A stretch of DNA of 64,000 nt from Chloroflexi bacterium HGW-Chloroflexi-6 (GCA_002840685.1 PHBU01000007.1:186001-250000); one strand, 5' to 3'. Counted from the first letter of the stretch, positions 16,429-24,229 are shown. Program-made: numbers and translations. Notes: a model not told the origin generated them from the sequence alone.

Positions 16429-16968
16429 TCAACTTTCAACAAGATATACAGCAGCTTCCACATCTTTCGCAAACAGCAGCAATTTTTTTGCGCTGACGGA
16501 TGTGTATTCACCGGTCGATTGGAAAACCTGATCAAAGATGGACTGCCAGCCATCCCCAACCAGGATCAACGGCCTCCGGGGCAGGGACTCGACGATCATC
16601 AGGTTCCACATCAGCGCAATCTCGGTCAGCGTGCCGGGGCCGCCAGGCAGGGCGATCGCGGCGTCGCAGTCGTAGATCAGCCCTTCCAGCCGCTCGAGAA
16701 GTCTTTTTTTTCTTCTTTCCTCTTTCACCCAGGCATTCGCGCCGACTTTTCGCCAGTTTTCGATATCTTCACTGGTCACACCGATCACATGCCCGCCCGC
16801 TTCGCTTGCGCCCCGGCTGACAGCTTCCATCGTGCCGATGTAGCCGCCCGTCAGCACGGCATGACCGCGCTCGGCCAGCATTTTGCCGAGGCGATAGGCT
16901 TCATCATAAGCCGTTGAACCGGGTTGGGGCTGCGCGCCGCCGAAAATAGTAATATTCATTCTCTTCAC
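16429..16968 (-). CDS. LOG-family protein (phosphoribohydrolase-like)
   Basis: A 179-residue Rossmann-like protein. The motif LPGGPGTLTEIALMW matches the PGGxGTxxE signature of LOG proteins, and the GGYIGTMEAVSRGASEAGG segment fits the nucleotide-binding part. Characterised LOG proteins release cytokinin bases or ribose 5-phosphate from nucleoside 5'-monophosphates; older annotation as lysine decarboxylase is wrong. Bacterial substrates are often unknown. A basic insertion (EERRKKRLLERLEG) is encoded by a purine-rich tract that matches the repeat at 21826. Confidence 0.85.
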   Translation of the reverse strand: MKRMNITIFGGAQPQPGSTAYDEAYRLGKMLAERGHAVLTGGYIGTMEAVSRGASEAGGHVIGVTSEDIENWRKVGANAWVKEERRKKRLLERLEGLIYDCDAAIALPGGPGTLTEIALMWNLMIVESLPRRPLILVGDGWQSIFDQVFQSTGEYTSVSAKKLLLFAKDVEAAVYLVES

Positions 16969-16983
16969 TAACCAGTGATTCGT

Positions 16984-17319
16984 CTACTTTCCACTTTCAA
17001 CATCTTGATCCCATTCACGGGTTTGATTGATCTTCAGCTTTTCCAAAACGGCTTCTTCCAAATCGATTTCCGAAACCGAAGCCAGTTGCAGCAGGTAAAG
17101 CGTCACATCTGCCAGTTCGGAAGCCAGCTCGGCCTTGTCGGCCGCTTCCTCGCGCCACTGGAAATGTTCCAGAATTTCAGCCGCTTCCAGCGAGAGCGAA
17201 ATCGCCAGGTTGCGCGGGGTTTGCGATCGCTTCGTATCGGCCTCGTACCAGCCTTTCGAACGCACAAATGCATGCATCCGCTCGGTCAATTCCGTGATCG
17301 TCAGCCGCTTTTCGTCCAT
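16984..17319 (-). CDS. MazG-like nucleotide pyrophosphohydrolase
   Basis: A 111-residue all-alpha NTP-PPase. The metal-binding EAAEILEHFQW (ExxE) and ELADVTLYLLQLA (ExxD) motifs are intact. This short MazG-like/iMazG group cleaves (d)NTPs to NMP and PPi and is thought to clean nucleotide pools. I place the start at 17319 (MDEKRLTITEL) because homology starts there and an AAAGGA lies upstream; the 30 extra residues of the ORF track run across a terminator region. The upstream leader carries a small ORF and a hairpin (17364-17470) that may attenuate transcription. Confidence 0.85.
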   Translation of the reverse strand: MDEKRLTITELTERMHAFVRSKGWYEADTKRSQTPRNLAISLSLEAAEILEHFQWREEAADKAELASELADVTLYLLQLASVSEIDLEEAVLEKLKINQTREWDQDVESGK

Positions 17320-17363
17320 TGCTTTGATCCTTTGTCTTTCGTCCTGGGTTATCCATCCACCAA

Positions 17364-17393
17364 TAAAAAACGGCTCACCAGGTCTGGGAGCCG
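17364..17393 (-). terminator. Terminator hairpin upstream of mazG (possible attenuator)
   Basis: On the minus strand CGGCTCCCA pairs with TGGTGAGCCG (one bulged base) around GACC, followed by TTTTTT. It lies 45 nt before the mazG start, so it would stop transcripts before they reach the gene. CCAGACC in this hairpin can pair instead with GGTCTGG (17427-17421) of the leader. Confidence 0.7.
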
Positions 17394-17416
17394 CTTCAGA
17401 CAATCTCAAAACGAAC

Positions 17417-17470
17417 CTATCCAGACCAGGAGGTTTGCCAGCGTGGGGACGGGGACGGGATGCGTTTCAT
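17417..17470 (-). CDS. Putative 17-residue leader peptide upstream of mazG
   Basis: An ATG 7 nt after a minus-strand TATAAT (17483-17478) opens a short frame, MKRIPSPSPRWQTSWSG, too small for the ORF track. Its last codons overlap the segment that can pair with the downstream terminator. Two Trp codons and alternating Pro codons may slow the ribosome. It may be chance; expression is not shown. Confidence 0.3.
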   Translation of the reverse strand: MKRIPSPSPRWQTSWSG

Positions 17471-17504
17471 GCGCGCTATTATACGCGAAAAAACTCAAAA
17501 AGGC

Positions 17505-17510
17505 TATAAT
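17505..17510 (+). promoter_or_regulatory. -10 box giving a probably leaderless cca-family mRNA
   Basis: TATAAT ends 6 nt before ATG 17517. No ribosome-binding site is visible. It is divergent from the minus-strand TATAAT at 17478-17483. Confidence 0.5.
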
Positions 17511-17516
17511 CGTGCC

Positions 17517-18752
17517 ATGCTCACCCGCCTGCCCATCCTTCACCAAACCCTGCTGCATCAAATAGACAAGCAAGCTGCCACGCTGGGGCTGGCGGCTTAT
17601 CTTGTTGGCGGAGGCGTGCGTGACCTGATCCTGAGATTGCCGGTTCTCGATCTTGATATTGTCATCGAAGGCGATGCCATCCAGCTCGCCAATGCGCTCT
17701 CGTCAAAATATGGAGGAGCGCTCACCACGCACACCAAATTCCGCACAGCCACCTGGCAGCCCCCTGAAGGACCGCCCCTCGACCTGATCACCGCCCGCCG
17801 CGAAACCTACCGCGCCCCGGCAGCCCTGCCCGATGTCAGCCCATCGACCCTGGCCGATGACCTGGCCCGTCGCGATTTCAGCATCAACACGCTTGCCCTG
17901 CGCCTCTCGGACAGCAGTCTGATCGATATGCACCACGGGCAGGCCGATCTTGAGCGTGGACTGATCCGTGTTTTGCACCCGCGCTCGTTCATCGACGATC
18001 CGACCCGCCTCTACCGCGCTGTCCGCTACGAGACCCGCTACGGTTTCAAGCTAACCCCCGAGACTCTCGCGTTGATTCCAGCCGCCTTGCCGCTGGTTGA
18101 ACGCCTGACCGCTGAGCGCCTGCGCCACGAACTGGATCTGGCATTTCACGAAACCCGTCCCGTTCGCGTTCTTTCACGCATGGCTGAACTGGGGTTGCTC
18201 CAGGCGATTTTGGAAGATGTCCTGCCCTGGGATTCTGATCTTGCCAAACAGCTCGATTCTGCCCTCGTAGTTCATCCCGCCCCCGAGTGGGGACTTGGCC
18301 TGACCTTCAGCGGCCAACCGTTAAACCTGGTTTTGGGCTACGCTGTCTGGCTTTCGTGTCTGCACGTTTCGCAGATCGCGTTAACGCATGAACGGCTGAC
18401 CTTCCCCCTGACCGTTCTCAAAAATGCCCAGGCTGTTTCTGCCCTGTTGGCCGAGTTGCCCGTCCTGGCCGGATCCAGTCCATCGGCCTGGGTGCGGCAT
18501 CTGACAGATGTCCCGCTCGCCGCCCTGTATGCGACCCATCTTATCAGCGGCGAAGACGCGATTAAACGCTACGTCACCGACTGGCAGCATATTCACCCCA
18601 AAACCGACGGCGACGCCCTCAAAGCTCTCGGCTTGACCCCCGGTCCGCGCTACGCCGAAATTCTCTGGCAGCTCCGCGCCGCCTGGCTGGATGGGCTGGT
18701 AACGAGTGCTGAAGAAGAAGGTGTGTTGCTGCAAACGATATTCAAATCGTAG
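17517..18752 (+). CDS. tRNA nucleotidyltransferase / poly(A) polymerase family protein
   Basis: A 411-residue class II nucleotidyltransferase. It has the N-terminal GGGVRDLILR motif followed by the metal-binding LDLDIVIEGDA (DxD), then ARRETYRAP, the flexible-loop region DLARRDFSINTLAL and the nucleotide-recognition FIDDPTRLYRAVRYETRYGF. These match CCA-adding enzymes and bacterial poly(A) polymerases; sequence alone does not decide between them, and A-adding and CC-adding paralogues also exist. ATG 17517 is preferred over 17460 because it begins the conserved domain just after a TATAAT. Confidence 0.88.
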   Translation: MLTRLPILHQTLLHQIDKQAATLGLAAYLVGGGVRDLILRLPVLDLDIVIEGDAIQLANALSSKYGGALTTHTKFRTATWQPPEGPPLDLITARRETYRAPAALPDVSPSTLADDLARRDFSINTLALRLSDSSLIDMHHGQADLERGLIRVLHPRSFIDDPTRLYRAVRYETRYGFKLTPETLALIPAALPLVERLTAERLRHELDLAFHETRPVRVLSRMAELGLLQAILEDVLPWDSDLAKQLDSALVVHPAPEWGLGLTFSGQPLNLVLGYAVWLSCLHVSQIALTHERLTFPLTVLKNAQAVSALLAELPVLAGSSPSAWVRHLTDVPLAALYATHLISGEDAIKRYVTDWQHIHPKTDGDALKALGLTPGPRYAEILWQLRAAWLDGLVTSAEEEGVLLQTIFKS

Positions 18753-18806
18753 TTATAGATCACGCTTTCAGTGTGACGACTTTACTTGTTGGATAAGGAG
18801 AATGAC

Positions 18807-19841
18807 ATGTTCGGTATCAATTACATCAAAATTCCCCCTTCGCATTATGTGATGCAATACAGCGGCGGCAAGCTGGCGCGCGCCGGAGCCGGGCTGGCGT
18901 TTTTCTATTTCAAGCCGTCCACCTCGCTGGTGGTGATTCCGGTGGGCAGCGCCGATGTGCCATTTATCTTCAACGAAATCAGCGGCGATTTTCAGGCCCT
19001 GACCATTCAGGGTCAACTGACCTACCGCATTCAAGACCCGAAAAAGCTGGCGCAGTTGCTCAATTACACCGTCAACGGCGCGCCCGAAAAATACCTTTCG
19101 GACGACCCGCAAAAATTGCCGCAGCGCCTGATTAATCTGTTGCAGGTGCAGGTGCGTGCCGAAATCCAGCGCCTGCACCTGCGTGAAGTGCTGTATGCCT
19201 CGGAGCAGGTGGCGAACTCGGTCTTTGGCAAGTTCGCCGGGAGCGAGTCGCTGACCACGCTGGGTGTGGAGCTGCTGGCGCTCTCGATCCAGGCCATCAA
19301 ACCTATTCCAGAGATGGCCCGCGCGCTCGAAGCTGAAGCCCGCGAAGAGCTGCTGCGCCGCGCCGACCAGGCCATTTACGATCGACGTAATTCGGCGGTG
19401 GAGCAGGAACGGCGTATTAAAGAGAACGAACTCAGTACCGAAATTGCGGTGGAAGAGAAAAAACGCCAGATCCGCGAAGCCAAGGTCAATGCCGACCTGG
19501 CGGTGGAGTTGAAGGAGCAGCAGGTGCGTCAGAGCAAGCTGAACGGCTCGATTGCGCTGGAAACTGAACGCAAAAAGCTGGTGGCCGCCCATACCGAAAA
19601 TGCCCGCGCCGAAGCGGATGTTCAGGCTTATGCGGTGGAAGCCTCGCTGAAAGCCTTCAAGGGTCTCGACCCGGCTGTGCTGCAAATGCTGGCTGTTCAA
19701 TCTACTGATCCGCGTCTGATGGCGGGGCTGGCGCTCAAAGAAATGGCTCAAAACGCGGCCAAAATCGGCAACCTGCATATCTCCCCCGACCTGTTGCAAA
19801 CGCTGATGGAATCTCGCGATGCAAAGTCGGATGGGAAGTAA
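18807..19841 (+). CDS. SPFH/band 7 family protein (copy 1)
   Basis: A 344-residue SPFH-domain protein without an obvious membrane helix. The N-terminal SPFH domain (about 1-190, beginning FGINYIKIPPSHYVMQYSGG) is followed by a long charged coiled coil (about 190-290, rich in EEKKRQIREAK-like heptads) and a short hydrophobic tail. SPFH proteins form ring-like oligomers on membranes or scaffold proteases. AAGGAG lies 6 nt before ATG 18807. A related SPFH gene lies at 41677-42645. Confidence 0.85.
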   Translation: MFGINYIKIPPSHYVMQYSGGKLARAGAGLAFFYFKPSTSLVVIPVGSADVPFIFNEISGDFQALTIQGQLTYRIQDPKKLAQLLNYTVNGAPEKYLSDDPQKLPQRLINLLQVQVRAEIQRLHLREVLYASEQVANSVFGKFAGSESLTTLGVELLALSIQAIKPIPEMARALEAEAREELLRRADQAIYDRRNSAVEQERRIKENELSTEIAVEEKKRQIREAKVNADLAVELKEQQVRQSKLNGSIALETERKKLVAAHTENARAEADVQAYAVEASLKAFKGLDPAVLQMLAVQSTDPRLMAGLALKEMAQNAAKIGNLHISPDLLQTLMESRDAKSDGK

Positions 19842-19845
19842 GGCA

Positions 19846-20030
19846 GTGAACCGCGAAGGCCGCGAAGATCGGATCGCCAAGGAAATCTTTGTCGCTTTTT
19901 TGCAAGTGCTCGTTCTTGTGGATTTTTTGAACTTGAACCGGAAAATATGAATTTCCGTAAGATGGGTATTTGCTCATCTGGGTACAAAAATACTTTGCGC
20001 CCTTCGCGTTCTCCCTGGCACCAGCGCCCA
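19846..20030. repeat. Non-coding spacer with long imperfect inverted repeat
   Basis: AACCGCGAAGGCCGCGAAG near 19850 is roughly inverted in CTTTGCGCCCTTCGCGTT near 19995-20013. The A/T-rich centre of about 120 bp has no gene. Such GCGAAGGNCGCGAAG arms are typical of dispersed intergenic repeats. Confidence 0.45.
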
Positions 20031-20068
20031 GGGCAGGTGTGGTGGTTTAATTGGTTGTAGGAGCTTTT

Positions 20069-20998
20069 TTGAACTACGAAAAGATCGTTCTCGTCACCCG
20101 CAAAACCCGCCTGGAGGGCCTGGTGGAGCGTTTTAACACGCGCGGACAGGCCAAATTCTACCTGGAACACAGCGGCGGCGATTTTTCGTTCTACGAGCGC
20201 GAACATGAAGCCTATTACACGGCTGTTAGCCACCTGCGCACCGAAGTTTCTAAATTGCTTAAACTCCAGGAAATCGAGCGCGGCTTTTTGCCCAATTTTG
20301 TCTTTGCTGAAAACGATCTGGTGATGACCGTGGGCATAGACGGGCTGGTGGTCAACACCGCCAAATACCTGAACGGCCAGCCGATCATCGCCGTCAACCC
20401 TGAACCGGCGCGTATAGATGGGGTGCTGCTGCCTTTCAATCACTACCGAGCGCCGCAAGCGGTTCAACAGGTATTGGCCAACAAGTTCAAAGTTCGCCAA
20501 ATCAGCATGGCCGAAGCGCGCCTGAATGACGGGCAGAGTTTGCTCGCTGTCAATGATCTGTTTATTGGCGCGCGCAGCCATGTCTCGGCGCGTTATCTGG
20601 TTCGATTTGGTGGTCATTCGGAGCACCACTCTTCCAGCGGCGTGATTGTCTCGACCGGGGTTGGCTCCAGCGGCTGGCTGAGCAGCCTGTTCAACATGGC
20701 AAATGGCCTCGTCAGCGGTTTCGCCGAAGATGGTCGCTCGCTCCCGCCTTTCCGCCTGGACTGGGAAGCCGAGCAACTCGTTTATGTGGTGCGCGAACCG
20801 TTTGTCAGCAAAACCTCCACTGCGGACCTGGTTTGTGGCCGCATCACTCCGCAGAGTCTGCTGACCCTGGTCTCTGAAATGCCCGATGGCGGTGTGATTT
20901 TCAGCGACGGCGTCGAAGCCGATTTCTTATCCTTCAATGCCGGGGCCACCGCCACGATTGGGCTGGCCAGTAAAAAGACCAATCTGGTTGTCTCGTAA
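20069..20998 (+). CDS. NAD-kinase-like protein with altered GGDG motif
   Basis: A 309-residue protein with the layout of the NAD/diacylglycerol-kinase superfamily. ENDLVMTVGIDGLVVNTAKYL stands where NAD kinases have GGDGT, and VIVSTGVGSSGWLSSL resembles their STPTGSTAYSLS loop. The first glycine pair is GI instead of GG, but the Asp is kept. It could phosphorylate NAD or another diphosphate-containing substrate, or be regulatory. I choose TTG 20069 as start because TAGGAG lies 5 nt upstream. It follows the SPFH gene after a repeat-filled gap and precedes an IMPase-family gene. Confidence 0.68.
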   Translation: MNYEKIVLVTRKTRLEGLVERFNTRGQAKFYLEHSGGDFSFYEREHEAYYTAVSHLRTEVSKLLKLQEIERGFLPNFVFAENDLVMTVGIDGLVVNTAKYLNGQPIIAVNPEPARIDGVLLPFNHYRAPQAVQQVLANKFKVRQISMAEARLNDGQSLLAVNDLFIGARSHVSARYLVRFGGHSEHHSSSGVIVSTGVGSSGWLSSLFNMANGLVSGFAEDGRSLPPFRLDWEAEQLVYVVREPFVSKTSTADLVCGRITPQSLLTLVSEMPDGGVIFSDGVEADFLSFNAGATATIGLASKKTNLVVS

Positions 20999-21032
20999 GC
21001 CGGAGTTTGCTCCGCCACATTTTGGAGAATCT

Positions 21033-21803
21033 ATGAACCTTCAACCTCATCTCGACTTTGCCACCGACCTGGCCTACCGCGCCGGGCGCATCACCCTCGG
21101 CTACTTCAATGTTGGTGTCCGGCCTGACTATAAAGCCGACGACAGCCCCGTCACCGCCGCCGACCGCGCCGCCGAAGAATTTATCCGCGGTGAGATCGAG
21201 AAACACTACCCGACCCACGCCATCCTCGGCGAAGAATTCGGTGAGAAACCGTCCGCTCCCGCATCCGCTTTCCGCTGGATCATTGATCCGATCGACGGCA
21301 CCAAATCCTTCCTGCGCGGCGTTCCGCTTTACGGTGTCTTGATCGGCCTTGAGATCGACAGTGAGATCAAGGTCGGCGCGGCCTACTACCCCGGCACCGA
21401 CGAAATGCTCTGCGCCGCCGATGGACTGGGCGCCTGGTGGAATGGCCGCCGCGCCCACGTCTCCCAGATCGCCAGCCTGGACAGGGCCTTTGTCTGCTAC
21501 ACCAACGAGCGCAACATGACCAAACAGGGCCGCGGCGAAGCCTGGAAGCGAATCAACACTGCTGCCTACGCCTCACGCGGCTGGAGCGATGCCTACGGCT
21601 ACCTGTGTGTCGCCACCGGACGCGCCGAAGCCATGCTCGACCCCATTATGAACATTTGGGATTGCGGGCCCTTCCCGGTCATCTTTAAAGAAGCTGGCGG
21701 CTACTTCGGCAGTTGGGATGGGCGCGAAGGCCACACCTTTGATGAAGCCCTGGCCTGTAATGCGGTTATAAAAGATCAGATGCTCAAATTGATCGAAGGC
21801 TAA
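21033..21803 (+). CDS. Inositol-monophosphatase family phosphatase (HisN-like)
   Basis: A 256-residue Mg-dependent phosphatase. The metal-binding motifs are complete: GEEFG, WIIDPIDGTKSFLRG and WDCGPFPVIFKEAGG. The spacing and the GTKSFLRGVPLYG segment are closest to histidinol-phosphatase/IMPase-like enzymes. The substrate (histidinol phosphate, inositol phosphate or another sugar phosphate) is not decided by sequence. ATG 21033 follows TGGAGA. The listed upstream start lies inside the previous gene. Confidence 0.9.
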   Translation: MNLQPHLDFATDLAYRAGRITLGYFNVGVRPDYKADDSPVTAADRAAEEFIRGEIEKHYPTHAILGEEFGEKPSAPASAFRWIIDPIDGTKSFLRGVPLYGVLIGLEIDSEIKVGAAYYPGTDEMLCAADGLGAWWNGRRAHVSQIASLDRAFVCYTNERNMTKQGRGEAWKRINTAAYASRGWSDAYGYLCVATGRAEAMLDPIMNIWDCGPFPVIFKEAGGYFGSWDGREGHTFDEALACNAVIKDQMLKLIEG

Positions 21804-21825
21804 CCGGGATTGCAACCCGCAATTA

Positions 21826-21874
21826 AAAGAGGAAAGAAGAAAGATTTTTTTGCTCTCTTTCTTCTTTCCTCTTT
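21826..21874. terminator. Bidirectional terminator, 19-bp purine/pyrimidine stem
   Basis: AAAGAGGAAAGAAGAAAGA (21826-21844) is exactly complementary to 21856-21874 across an 11-nt T-rich loop. It sits between the convergent phosphatase and oxidoreductase genes. The purine arm also recurs in the LOG gene. Confidence 0.7.
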
Positions 21875-21875
21875 A

Positions 21876-22778
21876 TTACTTGTAATGCCTTGCCACTTCC
21901 GAGGCATATACCGCCCCGACCGTCTCGCGGTTCTCGGCCAGCCAATCGCCCAGGCGGGTTTTGCAGCGCGGCGGCTCGGCCGAAACCAGCAGGTTTGCCG
22001 TTAGGCCATCCACTTCTTCGGGGGTCAGCACCACGTCGCCCACAAACAGGCTGATGAATTGTGAAGCCCTGAGCGCCACTTGTGGCGGCAGATGCACGAT
22101 CGGCTTTGGGTCGCCGATTTTTTCCCCGATTAAGCGCACCAGATCATCGAAGGTGAAAATATCCGGCCCAACGGCGTCCCAGACCAGGTTTTCATCCAGC
22201 TTTCCGGCTTCCGCTGCCAGCGCCGCCAGATCGTCGACATAGACCGGTTGGATGCCGTATTTGCCATCCCCGATTTGCCCGAAGAACGGAAAACGCCGCA
22301 GCAGCCAGGCGATGTTATTGATCAGCACATCCTCCATGCCGAACAGCACCGTCGGGCGCAGGATCGCGTAGCTCAATCCGCTTTCGATGACAGCCTTCTC
22401 ATTGGCCGCCTTTCCCCAATAATAGGGCAAATGTGACTCGGCAGACGGGTTGGCGATGCTGATGTGCACGATCCGGCGCACCCCGGCCAGTTTGGCCGCG
22501 TTCACCAGCCGCCGGGTATTCTCCACTGCGCGCGGCTGGGTATTCTTGCCTTGATCGAAGCGCACCCAATAGGTATTGTAGAGTGTGTCCACGCCCTTCA
22601 GGCTGGCGGTCATGCCCGCCTCGTCGAAATCGAGCGGATAAGCCTTGACCTTGCCACCGAACGGGTCGGGGCGGTTGGGGTGTCCCGTCAGAGTGATGAT
22701 CTCGTGGCCCTCGGCCAGCAAGCGGCGGGTGATGTATTTTCCTGAGTACGAGAAAGAACCGGTCACAGCGATTTTCAT
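21876..22778 (-). CDS. NAD(P)-binding oxidoreductase, NmrA/atypical SDR type
   Basis: A 300-residue Rossmann-fold protein beginning MKIAVTGSFSYSGKYITRRL, a variant of the GxxGxxG dinucleotide-binding loop. Further SDR-like segments are GVDTLYNTYWVRF, VRRIVHISIANPSAES and LPYYWGKAANEKAV (YxxxK equivalent). It resembles complex I NDUFA9-like and NmrA-like proteins. The substrate is unknown. The start is set at 22778 because GGAGG lies upstream. It is the last gene of a probable minus-strand unit with a small membrane protein and the GbsR-type regulator. Confidence 0.82.
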   Translation of the reverse strand: MKIAVTGSFSYSGKYITRRLLAEGHEIITLTGHPNRPDPFGGKVKAYPLDFDEAGMTASLKGVDTLYNTYWVRFDQGKNTQPRAVENTRRLVNAAKLAGVRRIVHISIANPSAESHLPYYWGKAANEKAVIESGLSYAILRPTVLFGMEDVLINNIAWLLRRFPFFGQIGDGKYGIQPVYVDDLAALAAEAGKLDENLVWDAVGPDIFTFDDLVRLIGEKIGDPKPIVHLPPQVALRASQFISLFVGDVVLTPEEVDGLTANLLVSAEPPRCKTRLGDWLAENRETVGAVYASEVARHYK

Positions 22779-22788
22779 CTCAGCCTCC

Positions 22789-23139
22789 TTATGCCTTGAC
22801 TTGTGTTGAACGGGGCGCAACCAGCGCAAAGAACGATACTGCTGCGCCGATTGCCACCAGTGACATGACCAGGCCAAGCAAATTCCACTTGATCTGGTTG
22901 ACGATCTCGAAGAAACTGGCTTCGAACGTCAGGCCTTCGGGCGCAAACCCCAGGCCAAAGATGGTTGGCAAAATAACCAGCATGATGTTCGAGAAAGCTG
23001 TCCAGAACTGGGCCCGTTCCTCGGTGCCGCACAGATCGACCAGCACGCGCTTCAAAAACGGGCGGATATAGCCTGCGATCAACAGGCAGGCGATCGCCGT
23101 CACAGCGATTTGGGCTAGAAAAATCAGAATGGTATTCAT
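22789..23139 (-). CDS. Small membrane protein of unknown function
   Basis: A 116-residue protein with three hydrophobic helices (about 5-25, 50-70 and 85-108) and a cytoplasmic RPFLKRVLVDLCGTEERAQFW segment. ATG 23139 follows GGAG. It lies 10 bp upstream of the oxidoreductase gene and downstream of gbsR, so it is probably under that regulator. I do not recognise the family. Confidence 0.7.
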   Translation of the reverse strand: MNTILIFLAQIAVTAIACLLIAGYIRPFLKRVLVDLCGTEERAQFWTAFSNIMLVILPTIFGLGFAPEGLTFEASFFEIVNQIKWNLLGLVMSLVAIGAAVSFFALVAPRSTQVKA

Positions 23140-23206
23140 AAAACATCTCCTTTTGTGAACAGGCAACATTAAAGACACCGATGATTTTCATCTCGGTTTT
23201 GCGTTG

Positions 23207-23225
23207 CGCGAGATACTATCTCGCG
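23207..23225. promoter_or_regulatory. Perfect 9-1-9 palindrome at the gbsR 3' end
   Basis: CGCGAGATA and TATCTCGCG flank a single C, ending next to the gbsR stop codon and about 70 bp before the membrane-protein start. It could be an operator or a processing hairpin. The single-base loop disfavours a terminator. Confidence 0.4.
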
Positions 23226-23756
23226 TTACTTTAGTATTTTCAAAACTGTTTGGATGGTCCCCAGCCCCAGGCTGTTCATCCGCGCAACGGCGTTGGAAAG
23301 GGAATCGATCGCGTTAAAGAAGTCGTTCAACGCCCGCACCCTTTCCGTCAAAAAAGCACGCTCCGCCGGATCGAACTCACCCTGGCCTGACTCCAGCTTC
23401 GAGAGCGTTTCGCGCACCGAAGTCACTGCCCGGTCGAACTCGCTGTTCTGGCGTTCTTTCAGAATGGCGCGGATCGACTTGTAGAAATCCGTTTCGGCTT
23501 CGTAATAATCTTTTCGGTCGCCGAGCCGGGTCACGGGGCGGATGAGTCCCATGCGCGAGAGGGCGCGCACGTTGGTGCTGATCGCCCCTTTCGTCAGGCC
23601 GGTCTGTTCGACCAGCTCATCCAGCGAAAGTGGGGCAGGGGAGATATACAGAACGGCGAAAATTGCGCCCATGCCTTTGGGGAAGCCCCAAAAAGCGCTG
23701 ATGCCGCTCAGACCTTCTATAAAATCTTGTTTGATGTGTGTCGTTTTTTCTGCCAT
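23226..23756 (-). CDS. GbsR/MarR-type transcriptional regulator
   Basis: A 176-residue regulator. The winged helix runs from about 30 to 95 with LSLDELVEQTGLTKGAISTNVRALSRMGLI as recognition region and KDYYEAETDF as the wing that follows; the rest is a helical dimerisation coil. It belongs to the GbsR branch of MarR-like proteins, whose known members respond to choline or glycine betaine; the ligand here is unknown. A near-consensus promoter and an 18-bp palindrome overlapping its start site suggest autorepression. Confidence 0.85.
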   Translation of the reverse strand: MAEKTTHIKQDFIEGLSGISAFWGFPKGMGAIFAVLYISPAPLSLDELVEQTGLTKGAISTNVRALSRMGLIRPVTRLGDRKDYYEAETDFYKSIRAILKERQNSEFDRAVTSVRETLSKLESGQGEFDPAERAFLTERVRALNDFFNAIDSLSNAVARMNSLGLGTIQTVLKILK

Positions 23757-23775
23757 AGCTCGTCTCATTTAGAAC

Positions 23776-23793
23776 GTTTAGTTGTTACTAAAC
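23776..23793. promoter_or_regulatory. Operator-like palindrome at the gbsR promoter
   Basis: GTTTAGTTGTTACTAAAC is a perfect 7-4-7 dyad. It overlaps the predicted transcription start of gbsR, where a bound regulator would block initiation. Confidence 0.65.
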
Positions 23794-23795
23794 AT

Positions 23796-23824
23796 AGTAT
23801 ATGCATAATTCGCACAAATGTCAA
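23796..23824 (-). promoter_or_regulatory. Sigma-70 promoter of gbsR
   Basis: Minus-strand TTGACA (23824-23819) and TATACT (23801-23796) are 17 nt apart. It is the best promoter match found in the window. Confidence 0.8.
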
Positions 23825-23829
23825 GAATC

Positions 23830-23862
23830 AAAAAATCCCTATCACATTGAATAGGGATTTTT
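23830..23862 (-). terminator. Rho-independent terminator after DUF3307 gene
   Basis: AAAAATCCCTAT pairs with ATAGGGATTTTT across CACATTGA. Both sides carry A/T tracts, and the minus-strand side follows the DUF3307 stop by about 20 nt. Confidence 0.82.
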
Positions 23863-23884
23863 GAGAATGCGGGGATGCGTTTTT

Positions 23885-24229
23885 CTAAACCAGGAACTTC
23901 CACACCAGCCAGATTTGCAACAAGTGGAAGCTGTTGTCAACGATCACCATGCTCCAGGGCGCATAGGTGCCGGTCGCAAAGTTATCCTGCCCGATCCAGT
24001 GCATCCAGTTGCGGATGAAGTAGGTGCGGTCTTGCAGGAAATGGACTGCAAACAGCAAAATGAATGGCAGCCAGCCCCAACCGGTGAAAAGCACCACGCA
24101 TGCCGACCAGATCGCGCTGTGGATGGCACACGGAATGGTTTTATGTTTTTTGTTTTGAGCCATCCAGTCGGTTTGAAAAATATAATCGCCAACCAAATGC
24201 CCTAGAAAAGCAAGAGACAAAGTTTCCAT
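23885..24229 (-). CDS. DUF3307 membrane protein
   Basis: A 114-residue protein beginning METLSLAFLGHLVGDYIFQTDW, the HxxxDYxxQ signature of DUF3307. A second conserved part is HSAIWSA and the C-terminal DNSFHLLQIW. Three to four membrane helices are likely. The family function is unknown. It appears monocistronic, closed by the terminator at 23830. Confidence 0.82.
   Translation of the reverse strand: METLSLAFLGHLVGDYIFQTDWMAQNKKHKTIPCAIHSAIWSACVVLFTGWGWLPFILLFAVHFLQDRTYFIRNWMHWIGQDNFATGTYAPWSMVIVDNSFHLLQIWLVWKFLV

Noticed and set aside
18768-19880. 370-aa minus-strand ORF
   Set aside because: It is antisense to the SPFH gene, with low-complexity His/Gln/Leu composition typical of shadows.
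19748-20776. 342-aa minus-strand ORF
   Set aside because: It runs across the SPFH end, a repeat-filled spacer and the kinase-like gene; the composition is shadow-like.
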